Origin: Channa striata | Taxonomy: Eukaryota; Chordata; Actinopteri; Anabantiformes; Channidae | Assembly (NCBI GenBank): GCA_033026295.1 | Contig: CM065183.1 | Location: forward strand, 21,863,202-21,927,201 | Length of the DNA stretch: 64,000 nucleotides | Reading direction: 5' to 3' | Shown here: one piece after another, positions 34,512 to 45,836 of the stretch | Layout: every line of letters begins with the position of its first letter | Position numbering within the stretch: the stretch's first letter is position 1 | Program-made: the position numbers and the translations under genes | Notes under the pieces: generated by a model | Told to the model about the DNA's origin: nothing | The model's database searches: none | The model's input: the letters and a program-made list of their open reading frames with translations, nothing else

Positions 34512-34770
34512 GTGTGTGTGTGTGTGTGTCTGACGGAACAACATCCACAATATTTACCTGTGTGCCGAGCTGTAATGTCTACAAGAATAAGATTGTAGTT
34601 CAGTATGTGAGGAGGTGTGAATAAACATAAATGTGTGTGTGTGCAGGTATTTCTACACGTCTGTGTGTGTGTCATACTCTTACCACACAACAGCAGATGG
34701 CATCATTGTTGTCAGAGCTTTGAAGAGGCACATGCATTTTAATGAACAGAACACACATGTATACACCTAA

Positions 34771-34801
<31 letters not shown>
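34512..34801. repeat. TG arrays downstream of the bHLH exon
   Basis: TG arrays at 34512-34529 (nine units) and 34773-34801 (about 14 units), with smaller TG runs at about 34632-34643 and 34662-34671 between them. Confidence 0.95.
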
Positions 34802-35665
34802 TGAAGCCTCTGGCACAGAATGTCTCGCACGTTTCCTGTAACAGCCCTGCCTCCTGCAAAAAAGAACAATTCAAACAGAGCTTTAGCGACAAACACGGCA
34901 TCTGCTCTTTACTGGAAAATTGTGATCCGGTGAATGTTCGCTCTTATATCAGGCCGTCGTTGACGCGGACAGTTTCGCCTTCCCCAAACATTGGGGCTCG
35001 AGCTGTTCGAAAGTCTGTGGGGCTACAGATCATTTCTGGGAGCCTGACTTGAGACTGACAAGCACATTGTATTTTATTTTAGATTCTAGCTTTTGTAAAG
35101 TTGTAAAAACCTCAAAAACACACATTTCTGCCTTGTGTTGTTTTTGGTATAAAACATTCTATTTCTAAAATGAGGCCATGTTGACGTTAAGTGTAAGTCC
35201 TTTATTAACCTTCATTTAACCCACACACGGGATCTGGAGATGACAGTGCATTTTACATATTTACAATCTGTTGTTGTTGTTTTTTAAAATGAGAAAACCA
35301 ACATTAGGAAATAGTAAAACAAAATTTAGGAGAAAAGCTGTCACACACATAATTTAGTTCCCATTATTGTTATTCCAGTATTATTGAAACTAAACACGGA
35401 GCAGGTGGTTTTCTGCAGTTTGTTTGGGTTTTGTCATAGAACAAGAATCTCAGGTTTGTGGTTTGACCCGCCATCCTCCACAACTGCTGCGAATCTGTTG
35501 TCCTGTCACTAAATCTACTGAAGCTCCTCACGTGTTCATAGAAGATGCTTCACGGAAACAGAATCCATAGTGATTTCATTCCAAACGCTGGGAGATGCAG
35601 GGTTTTTTTTCTTCAACTTCTCGATGTCCTCGAACATTACAGCAGTGAGATCCCGAGGACAGAGC

Positions 35666-35668
<3 letters not shown>
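34802..35668. other. Intronic sequence without recognisable features
   Basis: Unique AT-rich DNA. TTTATTAACCTTCATTTAACCC at about 35198-35221 resembles a fragment of a common teleost DNA element, but too little is left to call. Confidence 0.45.

Positions 35669-35708
<40 letters not shown>
35669..35708. repeat. CA array
   Basis: Twenty CA units, 155 bases before the minisatellite at 35864. Confidence 0.97.
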
Positions 35709-35709
<1 letters not shown>

Positions 35710-35863
35710 CAAGGTGAGGCCGCTCTCACCTTGTACAGCACACATACATATACAGCAGATGAGACACACTCCCTGTGTGTGTTAGTGTGTGTGTGTGGGG
35801 GGGCGCATGCCTCTCTCCTATTGACTGACTCTAATGACTGAATATCCTCCAGAACACGGCGAG

Positions 35864-36111
35864 TCAGTGTGGGTTGTGTGTGTCTGTGTGGGTTGTGTGT
35901 GTGTCTGTGTGGGTTGTGTGTGTGTCTGTGTGGGTTGTGTGTGTCTGTGTGGGTTGTGTGTGTGTCTGTGTGGGTTGTGTGTGTGTCTGTGTGGGTTGTG
36001 TGTGTCTGTGTGGGTTGTGTGTGTCAGTGTGGGGTTGTGTGTGTCAGTGTGGGGTTGTGTGTGTCTGTGTGGGTTGTGTGTGTCTGTGTGGGTTGTGTGT
36101 GTCTGTGTGTG
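35864..36111. repeat. Minisatellite of 18-21-base units derived from TG repeats
   Basis: About 12 units of the form TCTGTGTGGGTTGTGTGTG with one to two extra TG pairs. Two units carry CAGTGTGGGG variants (about 36022-36055). All three forward frames and one reverse frame stay open, giving spurious Cys/Val/Gly or Thr/His/Asn/Pro proteins. Confidence 0.95.
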
Positions 36112-36519
36112 TACGTTACGCTGTTCAGCGCGGCACATAGTTACTGATTTTATCTTGTGTGTAGCTGCTCTGCATCGGTTCAGGTAACGAACGTGTGTGT
36201 TGTTCCTACTGATGACTCCACATTTGCGTTTGACCCATGAGCATAACCTCATGTGTTGTATTTTCCTCCTTCTCTCTCTTCATTTCCTCCTTTTTCCCGT
36301 TTAAGTAGCAGCTCGTAGTTCTTAATGAAAAACCACAAAACCACTTGGATTACCAGAACTTCAGTCTGTGCTGAAATGAACAACACACGCAGATCAGATC
36401 ACAGCACACGGTGGGTTTCAGCTGGGAGGTGCAGGTACGCAAACGAAGCGCCCCCCAGAATGAGCAGCTATTGGAGCTGAAGCTGTGTGCCCTCCCGTCT
36501 GTCCGTTCATCGCCCCAGC
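36112..36519. other. Intronic sequence without recognisable features
   Basis: Unique DNA between the minisatellite and the pyrimidine block. No gene is supported. Confidence 0.5.
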
Positions 36520-37012
36520 CTGTTCTCAGTCTCATTTCACCTCCTTCCTTTGCTCATCTCTCTCCTCCTTCTCTTTTCTCACCTGTTCACGTTGTACCCT
36601 CTCTCCTTTCCACACCCTCCTCCTCCTCCTCGCTCTTCCTCATCGTCCTCTTCTTCCTCCCACCTGCCTTTCTGTCTCTTTCACTCACTCCCCTCCTCTG
36701 TTCTCTCCTCTCCTCGCCTTTTATCGTCTCTCCTCCTCAGTTGTGTTTTCTCTATTTCTTTCCAACCTTCCTTTCACTTATTTTTTGTTTTTCCTTTACT
36801 TCATCTTCCTCTCACCCTTACTCCCTCCTCTGCTCCTACCTCTTTCAGGCTCTACTGCCCTTCTTCACCTCCCTTCCTTTGCTCCTCTCCTCACACAGTC
36901 ACCCCAGTTCTCCTCCTTCCTCCTCTTTTCTTTCCTCCTTTTTAAACCCTTCACCCTTCCTCCCCCTCGGTAAAGTCCTCCTCACCTCCTCCTCCTCCTC
37001 CACTGACCTTTG
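36520..37012. repeat. Polypyrimidine-rich block (CT on + strand)
   Basis: About 500 bases of CTCCT, TTCCTC and TCTCC words. Three overlapping + strand frames are open together (36411-37022, 36485-36973, 36487-36945), which excludes real coding. Confidence 0.85.
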
Positions 37013-37145
37013 CAGTAATTGACCCATCAGTTGCTCTTCTACAGTTTAGTGTTGGAGGTTTTGACTTCCTGTCAGAGAGTCTCCACATCTGCTGCAGGAC
37101 GCCACACAAACAACCATGACCTTTGGAGCATCTTGACACTCGGCC

Positions 37146-37490
37146 TGTGTGTGTGTGTGTGTGTTTATATGACCGACCGCTCGCTCACCATTAGGCTTTG
37201 AGGCTGAGCGTCGGTCAGTGTGTTTATGGGTGAGTTTTACTGCTCGGTGCGTGGCTGCATGTGTTCATACAGTGTGTGTATTCATCTTTTGTGTGTGTGT
37301 GTGTGTTTGTTTAAGAGAATATCAGCTTTTGCGTGCCTGACAGTCTGTTGCTTGCGTGTGTGTGTGTGTGTGTGTGTGTGAGACCCCCTCCGACACCTGG
37401 CTATTCATTATGCATGCAGAGAGCAGCAGACACCAAAATGCCACACTTCATGAGCCAGTCTACAATCAAGACACACACACACACACACAC
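37146..37490. repeat. Cluster of TG and AC arrays
   Basis: TG arrays at 37146-37164, 37291-37307 and 37355-37380, and an AC array at 37471-37490, with many CACACA words following to about 37670. Confidence 0.95.
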
Positions 37491-37929
37491 TGTGTTCCAC
37501 ACACAGGCAAACAGCTCCACGCACACACACACTGCCATAAACAAACATGCACACAAGTTTTACACATAGTGTTTTATTCACAAATGCACACATGTATATG
37601 TTTAGGAACACACACCTACGGAAATGCAAAGTGAGCACACACGTCTTATAAACACTCACACACACAGTGTTTATCATACTGTGTTTCTTCTCTCTCAGTT
37701 AATATAATAAAGAAAATGATTATATACAGACAAACACGCATCTATATTTGTGCACATCAGGGTCATTTTGAAACCTTATATTTTTATTGGGGAAATATGT
37801 TAGTCACCTTTTAAGAAGAACTTTAACCATATAACTTTTTGACTATTGCAAATAAAAGTGAAGGATGTGACTTTGACTTTTGAAGCCAAACACTAATTAA
37901 GACAAGTCGACTGATGTATCTACAGTATA

Positions 37930-38400
37930 TTTACCGTGGCTCCAGTTTATTACTCTAACTTTACTACAATTTGGAAAATGTTTTTTTTTCTCCACTACAA
38001 TAACTTTACATCTTTATTTGCTAGCTGCGTTTGCAGATGTAGATTCTAAATGCTTTTTTATTCTCATTGATCAAGTATCTGTCAGTAAACAAATAAGTCA
38101 GCTTCACCTTTTACCTGCTGCTGAGTTTCTCTAGTAAAACTGATCATTGACCTTAATTTGGATTAATTTCACTTTCTTTGCTGCTACTTTCACCTTTTGA
38201 AAATTGATTGAACAAATCTTTGCTGGATTTGTACATTTATATAATCAGCAGCATCAAATTCAGAACACAAAACACATACAAATGTAGTTTTCCAAGTAGA
38301 GGACTTGTACTTTTGAGCAATAATTCTGTAATTCTGTATTTAAATACAGAATAATTCTGTATTTCAGAATTAGTTTTTAGCAAAATACTTGCACTTGAAT
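37930..38400. repeat. Degraded ACTT/AAGT-rich interspersed repeat with palindrome
   Basis: The words TTTCTCCACTACAATAACTT, AAGTAGAGGACTTGTACTTT and AAAATACTTGCACTTG recall a common teleost element also seen at 305-440. A perfect 22-base palindrome occupies 38331-38352. Confidence 0.45.
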
Positions 38401-41039
38401 ATTATGTACTGTTGTTTCTGCATATGATCGTGGTCACTGCAGGTTTAAATTGTAAGTTGTAAATGTTTAAATTTAAACCCTGTTTATTTAGCAGGAAACC
38501 TGAAACCCAGCAATATTTTTTGGGACATTTAATCATCGTATGCTTTTCAGACATACAGTAACAAGCTGAACTGGTACTGCACTGCAAAGTTGACCGAGGG
38601 TGAAGCAGTTACAGAACAATTAAAGTGAGATGGGTGGAGTTGCAATTAAAATGATAAACGGTGCATGTTGTGCTTAATAATATACAGTTATTATATATTT
38701 GTAGAAGGATTGCAGTAAAAAGTGTTGGTGTGTCTGACAGCTGAATGTAGTTGTGCAGAGGCGTTTGTCTTGTGGGGAAGTAGCTGCTCTGGTCCACTGA
38801 GAACACCGGCGATTGACTAGTCTGACAGCAGCAGGGACTTGACATCACAGGAGGAGCAGCCAGTAACTGGAGGAGCTGTCGAGAGCACTCAGGCTTTCAT
38901 GTCATGGGGGGGAGATGTTGTCAATGATGAACCGGAGTTTTACCATCATCCTCTCCCCCACCTCCTCACAAGTCCAGGGAGCATCCCAGGAGCATCCCAG
39001 GACAGCGTTTATCCTGGCCGATCGCTGCGGAGATGCCGCCGCTCCATTAGACCGAGCTCTTTGACTCATTGTGTTCTTAAAAGTGTGTTTTCATGTGTTC
39101 TCCCATCCACTTAGCATTACATACAGCCAGACTGCCGCTTTATAGAAAATCAACCTCCTGCTTAGAGAGGCAGTGCGCGCTGAGAGGGGGTGGGGGGAAA
39201 AAGAGAAGCATCAGTGGAATGAGACCGAGTAGAAAAATGAGCGGGATAAAGACGAGATGGGGAAGAAAGAGAGGAAAATAAACGAGACAGTCAATTAGAG
39301 AGACAGAGGCTATCAGTGAGGCTGGGAGAGAGAGGGGGGAGGCTAGCGGGGGGGCAGCAGGACTCTCGTCTCGTTATGATCCATCTCGTCTCTTTGTACC
39401 AGCTGACGTTTTTATGATGCAGCCTGCTGGCTGGGCTAATGGCTTCCTCCATTATACTGAGGGAACACAGTGACCCCGACACCCGGATAAACACGGCGCT
39501 CGCATCAAACCCCGCCCCAGCCCGCAGTGCCGCTGTGATTCAGCACGGTCAGTGTGAGCCGAGCCGAGCCGAGCCGGGCCGCTTTCAAAAGCAGACTGCA
39601 CTAAAGGTGCTGACATTTTATTCAGTGTTAAAACCGTCCCATCAGTCAGAGTGATTTGACAGGAAAAAGTAGATATTGTCACGCACGAGCCTGTACTGAC
39701 AGGTGGAAAATAGGTGAGTGGTCAGTCGAAGAACGGAGACTTGAGATTGTGGAAGTGCACAGCTGCCAATATTAAAAAGAAATCGTTTCATCAAACCAAT
39801 AAACCTTCCATTCCATATGTGAAGAAAAATTTAAATAACGAAACAAGTTTACAATATTGTGACATTCAATGTGTTAAATATATTTTAAATATTTTTAGGA
39901 GGTCTGTTTTTAGGTGCACATTAAAGAATAACGCTTTTATCACCATATTGACAATAAAAATGAAATGTGAAATAAACTTTTATCACTCTCTTGTGACACA
40001 CTATCAATTGTCAATTGCAAACCAGACATTATGGATTATGAATTTTATATTGTAAATTTGGGCATCTGGGTCATTTGTACAATTACATTATTTTCTTTGT
40101 GAAGCCTTTTGCCATCAATCATCATAACTACTCAAGTTCTTTTTATTTCAACGTATTCACTCCCTCGTCAGTGCGGTTTACTTTAAATCTTACATTGTTT
40201 GGCTTCGCTACGAAAGCTCAGCTGTAAAAGGAAAGTGTTTCAGGACGTTTTGACTTTTTCTTGGTAAATTTGTATATTAATAATATCGTAAAGAAAAAAA
40301 TTGAAAGTCAACCTACAGAAAAGTAACTATCAGCGTGTCCACTAGGTCCGGAGTTTCCGAAATGACCAGAAAATCAGTTTCAGGAAAGAAGACCAACATT
40401 CAAGGCTTAGAAAAGCAAATACTGAATTTAAGGTTACCACTACATCTACAGAGGTTTGTAGGTCACCAGGGTTCAGAGGCTTCATACAAACAAAGAATCC
40501 CTTCAAAATTTGGGGTTGGCTTTGTGACGTCACGAGCAGTGTGCAGCCCCCCAGTCCAACCATCCTGATCTCATCGTCATCTAAGAGAGGGACCATCGTC
40601 CCCATGATGTCTGAAGACACCGACGTAACTCCTCTCCTTACCCACAGGCAGTGGGACGGAAACCCTGAGCCACGGACACATTTCCTTCCCAGACCCCCCC
40701 CCTTCCTTTCCAGCAGTAATCTCTGCAGCTCCCACACTCAGATCTCATCTTAAACCTACAAAGAAACGAGCAGCTGCTGCGCGTTCACATTATAAACTTG
40801 TCAAACTCGCTCTCCCTCGCTGCAGCGCCGTGTGGCGTTGCCGCCGGCCGTCGGCTAAGTCCTGCTCGGCTCTGCAGCAGAGACGCCGCTCCATCCCGTC
40901 GGCGAGAAAAAAAAAGCACACACTCAGCGTGCATGCTCGCACTTAATAAACGGAGAGTAATTTGGCCAGCTGCAAGTGTGAGATGTTTTGATTCCCTGGT
41001 CGCAGTGTAAAGAAAAATGGAATGACAGAGGGAGAGGGA
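38401..41039. other. Intronic sequence; GAGCC pentamer run and GC-rich patches
   Basis: GAGCC-type pentamers repeat at about 39556-39578. A repeated GGGAGCATCCCA/GGAGCATCCCA lies at about 38978-39001. Open frames at 39714-40055 and 40342-40737 have no domains. GC-rich patches at 39460-39600 and 40800-40910 have no promoter logic. Confidence 0.45.
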
Positions 41040-41160
41040 AACAGCAGTAATTATAAAACTAATTACCAAATGCTGATGATGCCCATAGGCTTTGCATAAC
41101 TAAATTTAGATGAGGAAATTGCTTTCGGCTGCCGACGTGGCTGCCGGGCCTTTCGTTCAT
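41040..41160. promoter_or_regulatory. Candidate conserved noncoding block
   Basis: Two TAATTA homeodomain cores (41048-41053 and 41060-41065), then TGATGATGCCCATAGGC and a POU-like TTTGCATA (about 41091-41098), in non-repetitive sequence. Enhancer function is inferred. Confidence 0.33.
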
Positions 41161-41212
41161 CTCCCGTCCTGCACACTGTCACACACTCGCACACCAAAGA
41201 GGAAAAAATAAT

Positions 41213-41224
41213 CACCATGGAAAC
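41213..41224. promoter_or_regulatory. X-box half-site-like motif CACCATGGAAAC
   Basis: Resembles one half of an RFX site and is followed by AATTATTCG. Weak support. Confidence 0.2.
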
Positions 41225-42410
41225 AATTATTCGAACTCCTTTTTTTTTTTTTGCCCATTCCCTTTCTATTATTTTTCTTTATTTTGTTGGCAAACACAAA
41301 ACCGCTCCGGGAAGTGTTGTTGTCCAACAATATGTTGTAATGACAGAAAATATAGTTGCTTGTTTCTGTTTACCCCCTGAAAGACGTTACAATTAAGTGG
41401 AACACGGGGATGCTCAGAGAGAGAGACACTTATTGAATCAGGCTGTGTTTGTCTCCGCGGGTTTGCATACGAAATGACGTGTTTTTGTCTCTCGCAGTGT
41501 CTGCACGGATTTGTACAAAGCTGAGTTCTGACGCCTGATTTTCCTCTGGAGTGATTGCAGAGGGGAAGTGGGCTGTAGTTTCAGTCCGCCTGTCACACTC
41601 TGATCACTATTGTTCACTAGGATGTTGAAGGAATACAGCAGAACACGTGTTTTTGCTTAATTAGATCAAAGTGCTGCATGTCCCATAAACACGCCTTTAC
41701 TTACTTGTCCTGGACTCTAATTTGGTTTCAGTTGCATTGAACGTTGGCATGAGAAGATTTCCAAAGGCCTTTACGACAGGTTGTCTTTAAGGGGCCGTAG
41801 CTTTAGAAGCTCAAGCTCCAGTGGTTAAACTTGTTTACATACATGTTTCTCAATGGGTTTCGAGAATCTTGTGTCTTAAAGAGGTTCGGACGGTGCTGCA
41901 GATCGTCGATTGTGGGGATTTCGGGTGTCTTTCCGGGTCATCTCTGAGGACTTTCGAGTGGTATTGAGGCTTTTGCAGCGGTTTTGCATTGGACATGGAG
42001 TGGCAGGGATTTCTGCGCGGTCTGTAGACATGTGAGACCACACGGTGGCTCTGTAAAGGCCGTTACATCGATTGCACTGCTGTGTATGAATACCATGTTC
42101 GTTTTACCAACATAACCTTCTTTCCAATCAGGCCTGTCATTCCTGTTTCCAGGAAGTCCCACACTGGTTTCACTTTGTATTAATCATGGTGAGACTTTCG
42201 TGAAGGACGTTTGCCCATTAGAGCTGATGTCCTTACTAACCCACTTATACATCTAATGTCCTTTTCTAATCTGTTTATCCCGCTTTCCCTCCATACCAGA
42301 CAAATGGGACATTATTGGCTTATGTACTGTACGCTGTAGGGCCCTCAGCAGTCAATCATCCACTCTAATATTCAGAAAGTCGAGCTTTGACACTGAATTA
42401 AAATCGACAT
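41225..42410. other. Intronic sequence without recognisable features
   Basis: Unique DNA with a T run at about 41240-41252. Open frames on the minus strand at 41850-42162 have no domain. Confidence 0.5.
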
Positions 42411-42530
42411 GAAAAGCGCGTGTTGAACAAAGTAAAGTATTTCCAATCAGGTGTAATTGGCTTGTCGGAGCCAGCGGTGATATATGTTGGTAATTAGTTA
42501 AGCGGCCTCAGTTTGTCTCAAAGGGTGTTT
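42411..42530. promoter_or_regulatory. Candidate conserved noncoding block before the candidate terminal exon
   Basis: Non-repetitive sequence with CAATCAGGTGTAATTGGC and TTGGTAATTAGTTAAGCGG. It lies within 100 bases of the acceptor at 42566, so both could belong to one conserved element. Confidence 0.28.
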
Positions 42531-42566
42531 TTTATTTTTTAATTATTTTCCCCCTTCCTCCGACAG

Positions 42567-42710
42567 CTGATCGTGAATCAAAATGTCATTTGTAAACTGG
42601 AGAATAAGGAGCTTTTTACAGAGCTGCAGCACAAGTTGCAAAAACACGTGATGGGACAAAGCGGGAGTGCGGAGTTTAAACCATCAAGATCTCCTGGTAC
42701 CAAAATTTAA
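42567..42710 (+). other. Candidate terminal coding exon of an unknown or nested transcript
   Basis: A long pyrimidine tract ends CCTCCGACAG at 42566 and is followed by 47 open codons and a TAA stop at 42708-42710. An AATAAA signal follows at 42729-42734. The peptide starts LIVNQNVICKLENKELF and continues with Leu/Glu/Lys-rich residues suggestive of a short coiled coil, then a Ser/Pro-containing tail. I do not recognise it. Spliced directly to the NPAS3 bHLH exon it would be read in another frame and stop after about ten codons, so it is not an obvious NPAS3 end. A 47-codon open run is not rare by chance; the order acceptor, open frame, stop, poly(A) signal is what makes it notable. Confidence 0.25.
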
Positions 42711-42728
42711 TGCAACAATACATGAAGC

Positions 42729-42734
42729 AATAAA
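42729..42734 (+). terminator. AATAAA polyadenylation-signal match
   Basis: An exact AATAAA lies 18 bases after the stop of the candidate exon ending at 42710. AATAAA is common in AT-rich introns, so it matters only if that exon is expressed. Confidence 0.2.
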
Positions 42735-44527
42735 AAACAGAATGGAAACCCAAACCCAAAGATTGGGTTTGTTCTTTGCGTACTGTAAAGCAACAAAATC
42801 AGAAAATTGACTGCAATTAATTTGGACATGTTGTCAACTGCCGCAAAACACATTTTTCTTTGATTGTATGTAGGACTGTAACTATTTACAATATGTGTGG
42901 AAATAAATAAATGTGCCAAGATTCAGCGAGGACTTGAAGTATGCAGAATGTTCAAAGGGTTCCGTCAGGCAACTGAGTCGCTCTGGTTAAGTTTAGGAAA
43001 AGGATGATTATGGCTTGGAGCTTGTACGTCGGTAACTCATCCGCCTTAAAAGGAGAAGACACGCAGGGTTTGGTGTGAACCATGATAATGTTGTAAATAC
43101 TGACGAGCACCCGGTGCTTTAGTGTGCCGCCCGAACACATGCACTCCTGCCTGAGAGTGTGTTGTTAGCAACACAGTTCGACTATTTCCTGTGTCCTACT
43201 GCTAAATGGCCCCTCGTTTTGGATTAATTTGTGGCTTTTGGTGTATTTATGGTCATTTTTGTGTGTCTTATGTCTAATTATTAGTAATTCTGTTTATTCA
43301 TTAGTCATTTCTTGTCAGTTATTATGGTTTGTTGTCATTTTCTGTATAAATGTTGTCTCGAGTCATTTTTGGCAGGATGTTAAAGTCATATGAAGTGGAG
43401 AAACAGTGTTGATGCTTCATTGCAGCTTTGGACTTGGGAATTATTTTCCCCAGCACACAATATATAAAATCATGAGCCCAAAAGCTGCTCACATGTCAAA
43501 AGACTAAAGCCTCCGTTTCAGGGCACCGTTACTGTAGTTATATGCTGTAAACTCTCTACTAGGATGTGTAGCAGTATATTGGATGATAGTCGCTCCAATC
43601 AAAGCTCTTGATAGCAGTGAATCGTCTGCGAGAGCTCTGCTCAGCGCGGTTATTACCTTGTTTACTGCACGTGCACACGCACACACACACTCACAGAAGA
43701 AAAGATAAACATGCGGAGGCATACACACAGATAAATACATATCCACTCACAGAGCCGTGATGTGTGACTATATACACAGCGACTCTGAAACCAATGGCTT
43801 TAATGGATTTTTACTATTTAAAACGTAACAGGGCAGAGTTGAAGGACACACAGAAAGGGAGAGAGATGAATGAACCCGGAGGAGAGAATTAGATCAACCA
43901 GACCGAGAGAGAGACAGCGGCCGAGCTCGTGCTTGCCGGGCCGTGAAGAGTCGAGTCATGCGATCATCTGAACGCTCCGTCAGCGGTCGAGCCGTTTCTT
44001 AATAGCACTCGTACCTGCTCCCCTCCATCCCTCTGTCTCTGCACATCTGTGTGCTTCCTGTTCCTCTGTCCTCCTCCACTCTTCACGTGCGAAGAAAGTT
44101 ACTCACAATCTGGACAGAAAACAGTAGGTCGGTCTGAGTGGACAATAGTCAAGGCCAGAATTATTTGCTCAGGTTTTACTTCAGCGTTTGGACTCGAGGT
44201 CGACGCGGCTGATCCAAATGTGAAACGTTTCCCGACGCTGTGGAATATGTAACAGTATGTAACATCCACCATTAACATGGAGGCAATATGAGCAAATGTG
44301 TCTCCTGCCAGATACAAACGAGCAGACAACAAAGTTTCTCTTCAATTTGGATTCTTTTCTTTTTTTCTGTAATTAGGGTCATTTTTTCAAAAAGGGTTTG
44401 TTTTTTTTTGTGTGTTTTTATATTCTGTTCTTTTAGCCGTTTTTGTCCACATAAACCTAAAGAAAAATGCAGCTGATCCTGTTAGTGACATTCAAATCAA
44501 ATTTCTCATCAGCATTTTTCCAGTTTT

Positions 44528-44528
<1 letters not shown>
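42735..44528. other. Intronic sequence without recognisable features
   Basis: Unique DNA with a small CA run at about 43678-43691. No gene is supported. Confidence 0.5.
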
Positions 44529-44558
<30 letters not shown>

Positions 44559-44568
44559 CATTATTATT
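44529..44568. repeat. TTA trinucleotide array
   Basis: About 13 TTA units with one ATCA interruption near the end. Confidence 0.95.
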
Positions 44569-44679
44569 GGTATGTGTACGGGTTTTCCTAATCATAGCTA
44601 GCACCAAGCTAATTCCTGTCGGCCCACACTCAGTGTCTGAAGTAAGCGTTCGGTTCTGACACGATAACCCCCCAGCTTC

Positions 44680-44945
44680 CATCCTCCCTCCTTTCACCTC
44701 TTGTCCTCCCTTTTGGATCCCACCTTCCCCGATTCCCTTCCTTCGGCTCTTTTAATTGATCCCGACTGGCGCCCGTGCATCATTTCTTTCTCTCTAATTG
44801 TCTTTCTTCCCTTCCTTTCTTCCTTCTCCTTCGTCTCTGATCGACACTAAGCATCTCCCCCGCTTTCCGTTCCTTCTTCGCCCCCTCCCTCCTTCCCTTT
44901 TCCTCCTTCCCTTCTTTTTCCTCCTCCGTGTGTTCTTTTTCAAAC
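44680..44945. repeat. Polypyrimidine-rich block
   Basis: CT-rich stretch with TTCCTTC and CTCCTTC words; the Ser/Phe/Pro/Leu open frame inside is an artefact. Confidence 0.7.
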
Positions 44946-45094
44946 CAAAGACAAGCTGCTGTCGAACTAATTGGAGCTGTTGTTTTCGAACTACAACGCT
45001 AAAAATCGTCTGTTGTGTATTAACATAGTGAAGATTTTGTAAAAAGCGTCTTGCTTTAAGGCTAAAAGCAAAGGGAGTTCATTTCGGAGCCATC

Positions 45095-45200
45095 TGTCCC
45101 TCAGGACGCTGATTAATTTGTCGCCGGCTGCCTGTCACTCAGCCTGTTTGATCTGCACACTTACTAATTGATTTTTGAATATGTTTTAAGGAGGAAAAAA
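45095..45200. promoter_or_regulatory. Candidate conserved noncoding block
   Basis: Contains GACGCTGATTAATTTGTCGC and ACACTTACTAATTGATTTTT in non-repetitive sequence. Inference from texture only. Confidence 0.22.
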
Positions 45201-45793
45201 CAGGCTAAATTGACTTTGATGAGGTTGTTGATCAGAAGAACTTTTTTGTGTTTGCTGTGTGTTTAGTCTGAGCTGGAACAAAGAGTAAATATGTTGGATC
45301 TGATGAACTTATAATCCTGAATTTGATGCCAAATTTATTCTTTCACTTATAAAAATTATTACTCCCTGCAGTGTATTATTCTGGAATCTGTATGATGCTT
45401 TCACAGCTGAGATCCATCGCATCCTACCTTTTTTTAAATTGTGGCATCGTGGCTGCAGCAGCTTCAGTGAGGAAGCCCCTCTCCCCCCCAGTGATGTCCA
45501 GCTCTCTGAGGTGTTTCCAACTCTGCTGAGATTCAAACAGCCACAAATCCTCTTTACAAGTGTGAAGCATGTGTTTGTTTTTGTGGTGTGCTCAGCATTC
45601 GCTGTATCTTTCTCTTGGTATATTGCCCAGATTTATTATTTTATTAACACATTTTCATGTGTTTCTCATGTGTCCAGAACGGGAAACAGTGAGAAGAAAG
45701 CAACGTTCTTGTAAATGCTTGTAAGAACAGAAGCATGTTTACAATCTGGTCCACGGATTCAAACAAGAGGAAACTAAGTTTAGGTTTGCACAG
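45201..45793. other. Intronic sequence without recognisable features
   Basis: Unique DNA. The open frame at 45439-45714 has no recognised domain. Confidence 0.5.
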
Positions 45794-45836
45794 TTTGGAT
45801 TACCCTCAAACTTGCACAGTTTGAAGGTAATCCAAA
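45794..45836. repeat. Near-perfect hairpin, 19-base arms and 5-base loop
   Basis: The left arm TTTGGATTACCCTCAAACT (45794-45812) and right arm AGTTTGAAGGTAATCCAAA (45818-45836) pair with one mismatch around the loop TGCAC. In RNA from the minus strand the mismatch becomes a G-U pair. The words TTGCACAGTTTG also repeat directly at 45786 and 45812. Confidence 0.9.

Noticed and set aside
35864..36111. Possible CRISPR-like array of regular repeats
   Set aside because: There are no unique spacers; the units are contiguous TG-derived minisatellite in a vertebrate genome.
35818..36252. Repetitive Thr/His/Asn/Pro protein on the minus strand
   Set aside because: It is a translation of the TG-derived minisatellite; the plus strand gives equally open repetitive frames.
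36411..37022. 203-codon open frame with hydrophobic stretches
   Set aside because: Three frames are open over the same CT-rich DNA, so apparent membrane segments are composition artefacts.
45794..45836. MicroRNA precursor
   Set aside because: The arms are only 19 bases with a five-base loop, too short for a normal precursor, and the flanks do not extend the stem beyond about two weak pairs.
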